A DNA stretch of 64,000 bases from Terriglobia bacterium (GTDB lineage Bacteria > Acidobacteriota > Terriglobia > Terriglobales > Acidobacteriaceae), in the NCBI GenBank assembly GCA_020073525.1, contig JAIQFA010000015.1, positions 18,288-82,287 on the forward strand, read 5' to 3'. Below, piece after piece: positions 16,820-24,837 of this stretch (positions within the stretch are counted from its first letter, which is position 1; every line of letters begins with the position of its first letter). The position numbers and the translations under genes are program-made. The notes beneath the pieces were generated by a model that saw only the letters and a list, made by a program, of their open reading frames with translations, searched no databases and was not told where the DNA came from.

Positions 16820-18502
16820 ATGGGAATGGCGGATAAGAAAACAGCATTGGTCAGCGGTGCGAACGGAGGGAAGCTGGTGCCGGAGCCGGCCACAATTCCC
16901 GACGAACTGGAACGCGCTCGGGATATTGCGCGGCGTTACCGTTGTGAATTCATCGATCTGAGCGACTTCCAGTTGCACCACGATCTGTTCGAGAAAATCC
17001 CCGTACACCTGATGTTCCGCTATAACTTCGTGCCTCTCGACGAGACTGCCGACGGGCGCCTGGCGATTGCCATTGCCGATCCCAGCCAGTTGATGATGAT
17101 TGACGAGATCAGCTTGCTCCTCGGCAAGCGCATCGTCACCAAGGTTTCGACTCTCAAGCAAATCTCCGACATCCTGAAAAAGACCGAGCAGTCCAAGCGC
17201 GTGCTGGAAGACGCGAGCGAGGGATTCACGCTCGATGTGATCCGCGAGGACGAAGCCGGGAACGACGAGACCATCTCCATCGACAAGCTGACGGCGAGCG
17301 CGGGCACCGATATGAGCCCGATCATCCGCCTGGTCGATACCACGATTTTCACGGCATTGCAGCGGCGGGCCAGTGACATTCACATCGAGACGCGGGACGA
17401 CTCGGTGGTCATCAAGTTTCGTATCGACGGCGTGCTCACAAACGCCATGCCGCCGATCGGCAAAGAGCATCACTCGACCATCATTTCGCGCATCAAGGTC
17501 ATGAGCGAACTCGACATCTCCGAGCGCCGCGTACCCCAGGACGGCCGCTTCCGCGTCAAGTACAACGGGCGCGCCATCGACTTCCGGGTTTCGATCATGC
17601 CGTCGATCCACGGCGAAGATGCTGTGCTCCGCGTGCTCGACAAAGAGTCGATGAGCGAAAAGTTTCGCAAGCTCACGCTCGAAGTGGTCGGGTTCGACGA
17701 AGATGACTTGCGCCGCTTCCGCCGCTATATCAAGGAACCCTACGGCATGGTGCTGGTCACCGGTCCGACGGGCAGCGGCAAAACGACCACGCTCTACGCC
17801 GCCGTCAACGAGATCAAGACCGACGAAGACAAGATCATCACCATTGAAGACCCAGTCGAGTATCAACTGCGCGGCATCACCCAGATTCCGGTTAACGAAA
17901 AGAAGGGTTTGACCTTTGCCCGGGGCCTGCGTTCGATCTTGCGGCATGATCCTGACAAGATCATGGTCGGCGAAATCCGCGACAACGAAACGGCGCAGAT
18001 CGCCATCCAGTCGGCGCTCACCGGCCACCTGGTGTTCACGACGGTCCACGCCAATAACGTCGTCGACGTCTTGGGACGCTTTCTGAACATGGGCGTCGAG
18101 CCTTATAACTTCGTCTCGGCGCTGAATTGCATTCTGGCGCAGCGGTTGGTCAGGGTCATCTGCGATTCCTGCCGGACTGCCGTCCATTATCCGAATGACG
18201 TGCTTGAGGCCAGCGGTCTCGACCCGGCACAGTGGTCGCAGGTTCCTCTGTACGAGGGGCAAGGCTGCATCGAGTGCGCCGGCACGGGATTCCGGGGCCG
18301 GACGGCAATCCACGAACTCCTGGATTTGACCGACCGCATCCGCGAGATGATTCTGGAACGGAGGCCAACCTCGGAGATCAGGAAAGCCGCCCGCGAAGAC
18401 GGCATGCGCTTCCTCCGTGAATCGGCGCTGGACAAAGTGCGCGGCGGATTCACCACTCTGAAGGAGATCAACAAGGTCACGTTTATTGAGACCATGCGCT
18501 GA
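16820..18502 (+). CDS. pilB: Type IV pilus assembly ATPase PilB
   Basis: A 560-residue GspE/PilB ATPase. It has an N-terminal GspE-N/MshE-N domain (about residues 25-130), the Asp-box region ASDIHIETR, Walker A GPTGSGKTT near residue 316, the Walker B region IMVGEIRDNETAQIA, the His-box LTGHLVFTTVHANN and a zinc-binding pair CDSC...CIEC near residues 448-486. It powers pilus extension from the cytoplasm. No PilT retraction ATPase is in the window. A second ATG at 16826 would remove two residues. It lies between pilC and the pilMNOP genes. Confidence 0.93.
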   Translation: MGMADKKTALVSGANGGKLVPEPATIPDELERARDIARRYRCEFIDLSDFQLHHDLFEKIPVHLMFRYNFVPLDETADGRLAIAIADPSQLMMIDEISLLLGKRIVTKVSTLKQISDILKKTEQSKRVLEDASEGFTLDVIREDEAGNDETISIDKLTASAGTDMSPIIRLVDTTIFTALQRRASDIHIETRDDSVVIKFRIDGVLTNAMPPIGKEHHSTIISRIKVMSELDISERRVPQDGRFRVKYNGRAIDFRVSIMPSIHGEDAVLRVLDKESMSEKFRKLTLEVVGFDEDDLRRFRRYIKEPYGMVLVTGPTGSGKTTTLYAAVNEIKTDEDKIITIEDPVEYQLRGITQIPVNEKKGLTFARGLRSILRHDPDKIMVGEIRDNETAQIAIQSALTGHLVFTTVHANNVVDVLGRFLNMGVEPYNFVSALNCILAQRLVRVICDSCRTAVHYPNDVLEASGLDPAQWSQVPLYEGQGCIECAGTGFRGRTAIHELLDLTDRIREMILERRPTSEIRKAAREDGMRFLRESALDKVRGGFTTLKEINKVTFIETMR

Positions 18503-18600
18503 GGCTGGTTACTCCTGCGTATGGCCGGCGGTTCAGTCCCGGCATCCCCAGAGGTAACTATTCTCGCAATGAAAATGCGGGATATCATCGGATTGCAGCT

Positions 18601-19497
18601 ATGACGTCCAATTCCAAACACATTCGCCGTCCAACCCTCGCCTGTGAAATCGCAGCCGACCGCGTTCTGGCGGGCCGCGCCTCCGATACGGGGCGAATGG
18701 TGGAAATGGCGGCCGCGCGGGAACTGGCGCCGGGCTCGGTGGTACCCGACCTAATGGAAGCGAATTTGCGCGACGGCACAGCCATCCGGCAGGCAATTGA
18801 AAGCGCGCTCGGCAGCGTCGGCAGCCGGTCCCACGACGTCATCGCGATTCTGCCCGACACTGCGGTGCGCGTGGTGCTGCTGGATTTCGAAACTCTCCCC
18901 TCGAAGCGCGAGGAGGCCGAAGCGGTGGTCCGCTTCCGGCTGAAGAAGTCGCTGCCTTTTGATCCCAACGATGCCCGCATCTCGTATCACGCGCAACCGG
19001 CCGGAAAAGGTGTGCGGGCGGTGGCGGCCGTCGTGCTGAACACGGTTCTCGAAGAATACGAGTCGGCGTTTCGCGATGCGGGCTACAACCCGGGGATGGT
19101 GATGCCATCGATGCTGGCGGCGCTGGGCGCTGCGGATGCGGAGCGGCCAACCCTGGTCGTCAAAGTGGACGCACGCACGATCAGCATTGCGATTCTCGAG
19201 CAGGAACAACTGCTGCTGTTCCGGACGCTGGAAAATTTGCGCGGCGTCACCATCACCGGCGATCAGCTCGCGGAAGAGGTCTATCCCTCGGTGGTATTTT
19301 TCCAGGACACCTACAAACTGAACATTGAGCGCGTGTATGTGGCGGGCCTGCCGGAAGCCGGTGGCGCCGCACCTGCGCTGAAGAGCCAATCTGGTGCGGT
19401 GGTTGAGGATCTGGTGACCACCTCACAGATCGGCTCTACTACCGGGACGGTTCCGCGCTGGCGCATGGCGGGAGTGGTGGGAGCGTTGATTTCCTAA
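18601..19497 (+). CDS. pilM: PilM-like actin-fold pilus assembly protein
   Basis: A 298-residue protein with the PilM/GspL actin-like fold: VIAILPDTAVRVVLLDFETLPSKREEAEAVVRFRLKKSLPFD is the typical central segment, and TLVVKVDARTISIAIL the second nucleotide-binding half. It should sit on the cytoplasmic face and link PilB to PilN. The N-terminal nucleotide-contact motif, normally GLDIGS-like, is degenerate here (LACEIAADRV), so ATP binding may be weak or lost. The C-terminus is short compared with the usual 340-350 residues. Position upstream of pilN and pilO supports the name. A palindrome follows at once. Confidence 0.82.
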   Translation: MTSNSKHIRRPTLACEIAADRVLAGRASDTGRMVEMAAARELAPGSVVPDLMEANLRDGTAIRQAIESALGSVGSRSHDVIAILPDTAVRVVLLDFETLPSKREEAEAVVRFRLKKSLPFDPNDARISYHAQPAGKGVRAVAAVVLNTVLEEYESAFRDAGYNPGMVMPSMLAALGAADAERPTLVVKVDARTISIAILEQEQLLLFRTLENLRGVTITGDQLAEEVYPSVVFFQDTYKLNIERVYVAGLPEAGGAAPALKSQSGAVVEDLVTTSQIGSTTGTVPRWRMAGVVGALIS

Positions 19498-19499
19498 GT

Positions 19500-19556
19500 C
19501 GCTCTTAGAGCTCTTGGCCTCTTAGCTAAGGGCTAAGGGGCCAAGAGCTAAGAGCG
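19500..19556. repeat. Palindromic repeat between pilM and pilN
   Basis: Imperfect hairpin: CGCTCTTAG (19500-19508) pairs with CTAAGAGCG (19548-19556), and AGCTCTTGGCC pairs with GGCCAAGAGCT inside it. Same AGCTAAGAG style as the repeat at 25352-25403, unlike the GTAGAGACG family. Confidence 0.8.
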
Positions 19557-19573
19557 GTTGTGAAGCTACTAAT

Positions 19574-20152
19574 ATGCGTCTCGACATCAATCTCGCAACC
19601 CATCCTTACGAAGATGCCCGCGAATTCTGGGCGCGCTGGGGCTTAGGAGTTGGACTGCTCGCAGTGTTGACACTCGTTCTCATGGGATGGGCGGTCAACG
19701 GCTGGATCAAAGCCGGAAGAGATCGCCACAATATCGCGCAACTGGAGCAGCAGATCGCGGGGCGCGAGAAGGAACGGGCGGGTGCCCAGGCGATCCTCGA
19801 CTTGAACGTGAATCGCAGCACCCGAGACCAGTCGCAGTTCCTGAATGGATTGATTCAGCGCAAGGCGTTCTCCTGGACGCGCGTATTTGAAGATCTGGAA
19901 CGGGTCATGCCTCCGAATCTGCACGTGGTCTCCCTGCGGCCGGGGATGGATGATCAGAACCAGATGGAACTGCAAATGAAAGTTGTGGGCACTACGCGCT
20001 CCGATGCCGTCGAGTTGGTCCATCGCATGGAAGGCTCGAAGCATTTTCAGGGAGCGCAGTTGATACAAGAGCAACAAGGTGAGGGGGGATCGGTGGGCGC
20101 CTCCGTGGTCTCGATCTACGTCCCGGACGCGTCCGACAGGAGTGGAAAGTAG
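19574..20152 (+). CDS. pilN: Type IV pilus assembly protein PilN
   Basis: A 192-residue protein. The N-terminus MRLDINLATHPYED is the conserved PilN motif that binds PilM. A membrane segment follows (about residues 25-45, GLGVGLLAVLTLVLMGWAV), then a coiled-coil stretch and a ferredoxin-like domain with FSWTRVFEDLERVMPPNLHVVSL. It forms the inner-membrane alignment complex with PilO and PilP. Its last base is shared with the GTG start of pilO (TAGTG), so the two are coupled. Confidence 0.9.
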   Translation: MRLDINLATHPYEDAREFWARWGLGVGLLAVLTLVLMGWAVNGWIKAGRDRHNIAQLEQQIAGREKERAGAQAILDLNVNRSTRDQSQFLNGLIQRKAFSWTRVFEDLERVMPPNLHVVSLRPGMDDQNQMELQMKVVGTTRSDAVELVHRMEGSKHFQGAQLIQEQQGEGGSVGASVVSIYVPDASDRSGK

Positions 20153-20691
20153 TGCCCGACTTCTCCCAATCACGACGCAAATTAAAGATCGCGATCGGAG
20201 CCATGCTGGTTGCCGATGTGGTCGCGGTGGGTGTTCTGCTCTCGCCCCTGGTGGGTTCGGCGGATTCGCGCCAATTGCAACTGAACCTGCTCCGAGTCGA
20301 ATTGACAAAGAAGACTCGCGAAGTGGAACCGCTGCGCGGCATCGACAAGAAGATTGTGTTGGCCAAGGATCAGATCGGGGGATTTTACCAGGACCGTTTT
20401 GTCGCCAGGGATTCCGATCTGGCCAATGAACTGGGAAAGCTGGCGGCTGAGAATGGGGTCCGCATCCAGCAGATGAAGTACAAGCAAGAAGAGCCCGAAA
20501 GCTCCGGCATAGTACCCGTCGAAGTCGAGGGCAGTTTTTCCGGAGACTACCTCCAGTTGGTCCGTTTCATTAACACGCTGGAACGGTCGAAGATGTTTAT
20601 TACGGTGGACAGCGTGGACCTCGCCGGCGAAAGCACGGGACAGGTCCGCCTGGAAATCGCGATGCACAGTTATTTGCGGTCGGGTGCCTAA
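20152..20691 (+). CDS. pilO: Type IV pilus assembly protein PilO
   Basis: A 179-residue protein with one N-terminal membrane segment (IGAMLVADVVAVGVLLSPLV), a coiled coil (about residues 45-85) and a C-terminal ferredoxin-like domain with SGDYLQLVRFINTLERSKMFITVDSV. It pairs with PilN in the alignment subcomplex. The GTG start at 20152 overlaps the pilN stop, and its TAA is followed directly by the GTG of the next gene. Confidence 0.9.
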   Translation: MPDFSQSRRKLKIAIGAMLVADVVAVGVLLSPLVGSADSRQLQLNLLRVELTKKTREVEPLRGIDKKIVLAKDQIGGFYQDRFVARDSDLANELGKLAAENGVRIQQMKYKQEEPESSGIVPVEVEGSFSGDYLQLVRFINTLERSKMFITVDSVDLAGESTGQVRLEIAMHSYLRSGA

Positions 20692-21279
20692 GTGAATCTG
20701 GGAATCGAAAACCGGAAGCAAGTGATGACGCTGGCAGTACTGGGCGGAATCGCGCTGCTGTCGATGGCCTACCAGTTCTGGCCCTCGTCCACGGCAACCA
20801 CCCCGGTAACGACACAGACGACCGCGACCCCAGCGAAGCCGGGCACACGCCGCACGGCCTCGGGAAAAACGGTGCCGGTGATTGAGCCCCGATTGGATCC
20901 TACGCTTGACCTGAAGTTGCTCAGCCAAAGCGAGGAGATCAAGTACGCCGGCAATGGAAGAAACATATTTGTAGCGGGCTCGGTGGCGAGCATCGAAAAG
21001 CCCAAGGGAACCGGCGCCACCGATCACCAATCCGCCACCCTGGCCGGACCTCCGCCAATTCCACCTCCACCTCCGATCACGCTGAAGTTTTTTGGTTTTG
21101 CCAACAAGCCGGGCGAGACAAGAAAGGTGTTCTTGTCCCAGGGCGAGGACGTCTTTATCGCCGCCGAGGGCGACATCGTCGACCGGCGCTATCGCATCGT
21201 GCGCATCTCGCCGACAGCCGTCGACGTGGAAGACGTGCTCAACAACAACCGCCAGAGCCTGCCCTTGACTCAGGGCTGA
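20692..21279 (+). CDS. PilP-like pilus assembly protein
   Basis: A 195-residue protein starting with GTG immediately after the pilO stop. It has a membrane segment (VMTLAVLGGIALLSMAYQF), a Thr/Ala/Pro-rich linker, a proline run at about residues 121-130, and a small beta domain (ITLKFFGFANKPGETRKVFLSQGEDVFIAAEGDIVDRRYRI) like the HR domain of PilP/GspC. That domain docks on the secretin. PilP is usually a lipoprotein, whereas this one has a transmembrane anchor like GspC. The order pilM-N-O-P supports the role. The expected secretin gene pilQ does not follow. Confidence 0.75.
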   Translation: MNLGIENRKQVMTLAVLGGIALLSMAYQFWPSSTATTPVTTQTTATPAKPGTRRTASGKTVPVIEPRLDPTLDLKLLSQSEEIKYAGNGRNIFVAGSVASIEKPKGTGATDHQSATLAGPPPIPPPPPITLKFFGFANKPGETRKVFLSQGEDVFIAAEGDIVDRRYRIVRISPTAVDVEDVLNNNRQSLPLTQG

Positions 21280-21296
21280 TAGCCACGTCTGATTTC

Positions 21297-21408
21297 GATT
21301 TTGTAATTTTGTAATCTGTAATTTAGTAATTTGAATTCGGGTGAGCAGTTATGCGGCGTGGTTTGAAATTGCGAAATTACCAAATTACAAATCACAAATC
21401 ACAAATTC
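21297..21408. repeat. AT-rich inverted repeat overlapping a gene start
   Basis: Left arm 21297-21333 (TTTTGTAATTTTGTAATCTG style) and right arm 21372-21408 (AAATTACCAAATTACAAATC style) are imperfect inverted copies of about 37 bases. Each is built from tandem variants of ATTTGTAA or its complement. The right arm lies inside the N-terminal coding part of the pseudopilin gene. Confidence 0.8.
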
Positions 21409-22322
21409 GCCAGCGCGGCTACATGATGATCACGCTGATGCTGGCGGTGGCACTCATTTCGATTGGCCTGCTCGCGGTGCTGCCATCGATTCGCCAGCAG
21501 ATCCAGCGCGACCGTGAATTAGAACTCCAGCATCGAGGCACGGCGTACATGCGCGCGATCCAACACTTCTACAAGAAATTTAACCGATATCCCATGCGCG
21601 TCGAGGAACTGGAGAGTACCAATAACCTCCGGTTCTTGCGCAAGCGCTATACAGATCCAATGAATCGGGACCCTCAGACCGGCAAGGAGCGAGACTTCAA
21701 ACTCCTGCACCAGCAGGACATCAGTTTGAACAATGGGCCGGTTTTGGGACAAATACCAGGACAAGGTATTCCAGGGGGTCTCGCCGGCGGACAAGGCGGA
21801 TTCGGGGGGGGCATGCAGGGCGGGCTGGGTGGGTTGGGAACGCAATCCGGTGGACTTCAACAGCAGGGCAAAACGGTTACACAAACTCCCGCGGGCGATG
21901 ATTCGGACAAGGCTTCGAATGAAGAGGGAGCCTCCAGTCCAACCGGATCTTCTGGTTCCAGTTCAGGTTCTACTTCTACTTCCTCCTCCGGCTTCAATGG
22001 ACCGACGTTCGGCGGAGGACCGATCCTCGGGGTCGCCAGCATGAACAAGAAGACGAAGAGCGTTCGCGTGTTCTTCGATAAGAGCCATTACAACGATTGG
22101 CTGTTCATCTACGTGCCGACGGCCGACATGGGCGGTCTGCTCAAAGGGCCAGTGAACCCCGGCGCGCCCGCCGGGAACCTGAATGGCATGACGCCTGGAC
22201 AAGGGGTGGGCGGTGGTATCGTGCCGGGGCAAGGAGTAGGACAAGGACTGAACCCAGGCCAGCCTCCAAATCCCATGACGCCGCCTGCGCAGAATCCCGG
22301 CCAGACTCCGCCCGAACAATAG
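21351..22322 (+). CDS. Pseudopilin-like protein with Gly/Ser-rich low-complexity region
   Basis: A 323-residue protein. A type II secretion pseudopilin N-terminus is recognisable: R-G followed by YMMITLMLAVALISIGLLAVLP, then a basic/acidic helix (RQQIQRDRELELQHRG) and YMRAIQHFYKKFNRYP. The globular part is split by Gly-rich (about residues 130-165) and Ser-rich (190-215) low-complexity tracts and ends in a Pro/Gly-rich tail. Mature position 5 is Thr rather than Glu (Y-M-M-I-T), a feature of minor pseudopilins such as GspK. About 21 residues of leader precede the cleavage glycine, and most of them are encoded by the right arm of an AT-rich repeat. It occupies the place where pilQ would normally lie. 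Confidence 0.75.
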   Translation: MRRGLKLRNYQITNHKSQIRQRGYMMITLMLAVALISIGLLAVLPSIRQQIQRDRELELQHRGTAYMRAIQHFYKKFNRYPMRVEELESTNNLRFLRKRYTDPMNRDPQTGKERDFKLLHQQDISLNNGPVLGQIPGQGIPGGLAGGQGGFGGGMQGGLGGLGTQSGGLQQQGKTVTQTPAGDDSDKASNEEGASSPTGSSGSSSGSTSTSSSGFNGPTFGGGPILGVASMNKKTKSVRVFFDKSHYNDWLFIYVPTADMGGLLKGPVNPGAPAGNLNGMTPGQGVGGGIVPGQGVGQGLNPGQPPNPMTPPAQNPGQTPPEQ

Positions 22323-22358
22323 ATTCTCGCTACCCGGCAACACCCCACCCAATAGAAA

Positions 22359-22381
22359 AGCCCCGCATCGCAGCGGGGCTT
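22359..22381 (-). terminator. Terminator of the ErpA-like gene, between convergent genes
   Basis: AGCCCCGC (22359-22366) and GCGGGGCT (22373-22380) form a strong GC stem with a six-base loop. Read on the minus strand it is followed by TTTTCTATT. It sits between the pseudopilin and ErpA-like genes, so it can also stop plus-strand transcription. Confidence 0.85.
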
Positions 22382-22400
22382 GACGTGAAACCAGGAACAT

Positions 22401-22766
22401 TTAGACGTTAAATGAAGAGCCGCAGCCGCAAGTGCTCTTCACATTCGGGTTCTCAAACTTGAACCCGGCGCCTTCCAGGGTCTCGACGTAATCGACGTGC
22501 GCTCCACCCAGATACATCAGCGAAGTCGCATCCACGTAAACCTTCAAACCGTCAAAGTCGAAAACCTTGTCCATCATGCCGGCGCCATTCTCGAAAGCCA
22601 TGGAGTACTGAAAGCCGGAGCAACCGCCGCCAACGACGGACAACCGCAATCCCGCCGGAACCGGCGCCTGGGTGGCCATGATCTCTTTGACCTTGGCAAT
22701 CGCCGAGGGGGTCAGAACGGGTGCAGTCTTGGGTTGGACATCGGGTGTGGTGGTGGTGGTCGCCAT
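22401..22766 (-). CDS. erpA: Iron-sulfur cluster insertion protein (HesB/IscA/ErpA family)
   Basis: A 121-residue A-type Fe-S carrier. The three conserved cysteines are C49 in GGGCSGFQYSM and C113/C115 in STCGCGSSF, together with the KVYVDATSLMYLGGAHVDYVE core. It takes an Fe-S cluster from a scaffold and inserts it into target apoproteins in the cytoplasm. The N-terminus carries a Thr/Pro-rich extension of about 15 residues. The start is supported by AAGGAG nine bases upstream of the ATG. Several Fe-S enzymes in this window (Rieske oxygenase, molybdenum hydroxylase small subunit, radical SAM protein) would be clients in principle. Confidence 0.93.
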   Translation of the reverse strand: MATTTTTPDVQPKTAPVLTPSAIAKVKEIMATQAPVPAGLRLSVVGGGCSGFQYSMAFENGAGMMDKVFDFDGLKVYVDATSLMYLGGAHVDYVETLEGAGFKFENPNVKSTCGCGSSFNV

Positions 22767-23023
22767 CGGTTTATCTCCTTGTAATTCCTTATTATAACAA
22801 AGGTCGCAACCGGCTCGGCAAGGCTTTTTGGAAGCCGGTACGTTTCTTATACCACTCTTTAGATGCTTCCCACATGCAAGAAGTCACAGCCCCCTCTTGC
22901 CAACGGGTCTATAATCATCGGTAGTAGGGGCCTGTACCCGAACGCCGGTGAAACCATGACGTTTCGCTGGGGCGAAACATGGGAACTTCGGGAAATGGCT
23001 CGATCTCAGCTCCGAGGTGGCGT

Positions 23024-23305
23024 ATGACTCCTATGTTCGGGCTGCTAGTCGCGTGGGGTGTACTGACCGGGATTCTCATCATCCTGATGATCTACAAAAG
23101 CACTCTCACCATGCATGAGGACGATTCCATTTGCCTCAATGAAAACGAGTCCCAGATGCAGAGAGAACAAAACGAAGTTCTGGCCAAGATGAGAAAGATC
23201 ACACCCATCGTTAAGGTGCTCGGCGCCTTATCGGGGGTCATGATCCTGGTCATTGCGGGATTGTTCATCTATCAAGGTCTAAGCGGCGCCACCACGCTGC
23301 AGTAA
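23024..23305 (+). CDS. Small membrane protein of unknown function
   Basis: A 93-residue protein with two transmembrane segments (FGLLVAWGVLTGILIILMIY and VKVLGALSGVMILVIAGLFIY) separated by a charged loop of about 40 residues rich in Glu, Asn and Gln. ATG at 23024 is chosen because GAGGTGG lies just upstream. An in-frame ATG at 22979 directly abuts a hairpin (GTTTCGC-TGGG-GCGAAAC, 22961-22978) and would add 15 residues. No family recognised. Confidence 0.6.
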   Translation: MTPMFGLLVAWGVLTGILIILMIYKSTLTMHEDDSICLNENESQMQREQNEVLAKMRKITPIVKVLGALSGVMILVIAGLFIYQGLSGATTLQ

Positions 23306-23460
23306 ACGAGAAGCTCGCGGATTCGCGGGAATCCCTGCCAACTCCGGCTTGGTAAGAACTCGCCCGAGCGGTGGTGGAGTGTTGCTGCTCGGGCGCTAGT
23401 GTTACTCTCTTGGAGCAAGACAGGCTGCGGACAAGGTGAGGTTTCGGGGCACGCGGCTTT

Positions 23461-23523
23461 GTATCAGGGCATCGCTTTAGCTAATGCCATCAAGATCGAC
23501 CTTTCAGATGCCCCTTAGGGGCT
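23461..23523. repeat. Dispersed intergenic repeat (GTATCAGGGCATCGC type)
   Basis: Starts GTATCAGGGCATCGCTTTAG and ends CAGATGCCCCTTAGGGGCT. It matches the unit at 59755-59817 in both halves, with a 20-base variable middle. Each unit holds two small palindromes: GGCATCGC/GCGATGCC (imperfect here) and GCCCCTTAGGGGC. Confidence 0.8.
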
Positions 23524-23576
23524 ACAGTTGCAGTTCCACACTTCCCCCGCAGACTTGAAGATTCAGCCACCAGTCC

Positions 23577-24776
23577 ATGCCCACCGAACACCCCATTGCC
23601 ATAGTAGGAGGCGGTCCAGCAGGCGCTCTGGCAGGCGCTCAGCTCGCTGCCGGCGGCCGCGAAGTCGTTCTCTTTGACGAAAAGCTGGCATGGGAGAAAC
23701 CCTGCGGCGGCGGACTCACGCACAAAACCTTGCAGCAATATCCGTTTCTCGCCGAGACCGGAAGCGAAGGCAATCTGGTTGAGCACTGCGAGTTGATCAG
23801 TCCGTCGGGGCAGCGGGTTCGCTTCCACATGCAACACCCCGTCGCCATCTTCTCGCGCCGGGTGCTGAATGGGCTGCTGCTGGAACGAGCCCGGGGTGCC
23901 GGCGTCGAAGTGCATCAAGAGCGCATCACGCGCATCGAGCGAACCGGCGGAGGCTGGCAACTGAGGACGCCCCAGGCGGAATACCGGGCGTCGTATGTAA
24001 TGCTGGCGGCCGGCGCGCGGAATTCGTTCTGCGCCCAGTTTCGCGCGCCCATTTCGCCCCACGATCTGATGGTCACCGCGGGCTACTTCATTCCCGGCCG
24101 CACGCCTTTGATGCAGATTCAGTTTCTGAAAGGGATCACCGGCTACATCTGGGTCTTCCCCCGCGCGGATCACGTATCCGCTGGCATCGCGGGAAAGATG
24201 GGCGAAGTCTCGACTGCCGATTTACGCCGCGCCCTTGAGAGGTGGCTGGAAGAAAACGGCTTTCGTTTGGAAGGCGCTAATTTTTACTCGCACATTCTGC
24301 CGTCGTTCCGCACCGAGACCTTCGAAACGCTCAAAGTCTGTGGAGAAGGCTGGGCCATGATTGGCGACAGTGCGGGCCTCGTGGACCCAATCACCGGCGA
24401 AGGCCTGTACTACGCGCTAAGGTCAGCGGAGTTGTGCGCCGGCGCGTTGTTGGCAGGGCGCCCGGAAGACTACCGCAATCTTCTCGAAGAAGAGGTGCTT
24501 CCCGAGTTGAGACTGGCCGCGCGCGTCTCCCACCGCTTCTACCGCGGAGAGATTTTCGGCGACAGCGCGTTGGAGCGGATGGTGTCTCTCACTGCGCAAA
24601 GCGCGAGCTTCCGCGACTTGATGAGCGACCTGTTTGCGGGAATTCAAAGCTACCGCGACTTGCGCGCACGCTTGTACCGAATCCTGCCCGCGGTCATGAC
24701 TGAAGGACTGGCCGGAACGCTGCGCTGGCCCTGGAACGGCAGTGTGGGGTCAGAGTTAGCCACTGATCCCGAATAG
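23577..24776 (+). CDS. Geranylgeranyl-reductase-like FAD oxidoreductase
   Basis: A 399-residue FAD-dependent enzyme. The N-terminal dinucleotide fold IAIVGGGPAGALAGAQLAAGGREVVLFDE is followed by KPCGGGLTHKTL, and the second FAD motif GEGWAMIGDSAGLVDPITGEGLYYALRSAE lies near residues 255-285. This combination marks the geranylgeranyl reductase/digeranylgeranylglycerophospholipid reductase group, which saturates isoprenoid double bonds, for example in quinone side chains. A halogenase-like or other hydroxylase role cannot be excluded. It stands alone, with a dispersed repeat upstream and a palindrome downstream. Confidence 0.8.
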   Translation: MPTEHPIAIVGGGPAGALAGAQLAAGGREVVLFDEKLAWEKPCGGGLTHKTLQQYPFLAETGSEGNLVEHCELISPSGQRVRFHMQHPVAIFSRRVLNGLLLERARGAGVEVHQERITRIERTGGGWQLRTPQAEYRASYVMLAAGARNSFCAQFRAPISPHDLMVTAGYFIPGRTPLMQIQFLKGITGYIWVFPRADHVSAGIAGKMGEVSTADLRRALERWLEENGFRLEGANFYSHILPSFRTETFETLKVCGEGWAMIGDSAGLVDPITGEGLYYALRSAELCAGALLAGRPEDYRNLLEEEVLPELRLAARVSHRFYRGEIFGDSALERMVSLTAQSASFRDLMSDLFAGIQSYRDLRARLYRILPAVMTEGLAGTLRWPWNGSVGSELATDPE

Positions 24777-24788
24777 GTAACAGCCGAT

Positions 24789-24820
24789 CCGTAGAGACGC
24801 GGCTTGCCGCGTCTCTACGG
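24789..24820. repeat. GTAGAGACG palindromic repeat, single-hairpin form
   Basis: Perfect 15-bp arms: CCGTAGAGACGCGGC (24789-24803), TT loop, GCCGCGTCTCTACGG (24806-24820). It is the half-unit of the double hairpins at 11941, 15270 and 16728, and lies between convergent genes. Confidence 0.92.
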
Positions 24821-24837
24821 TTGTTCACGGGTTGTGT

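Noticed and set aside
16709..18313. Minus-strand open frame of 534 codons
   Set aside because: Antisense to pilB, which has every expected ATPase motif. The frame is open because of high GC codon use.
22961..22978. Hairpin before the 23024 membrane protein considered as a riboswitch or start-blocking element
   Set aside because: Only a 7-bp stem with no conserved aptamer features, and the better start lies 45 bases downstream of it.
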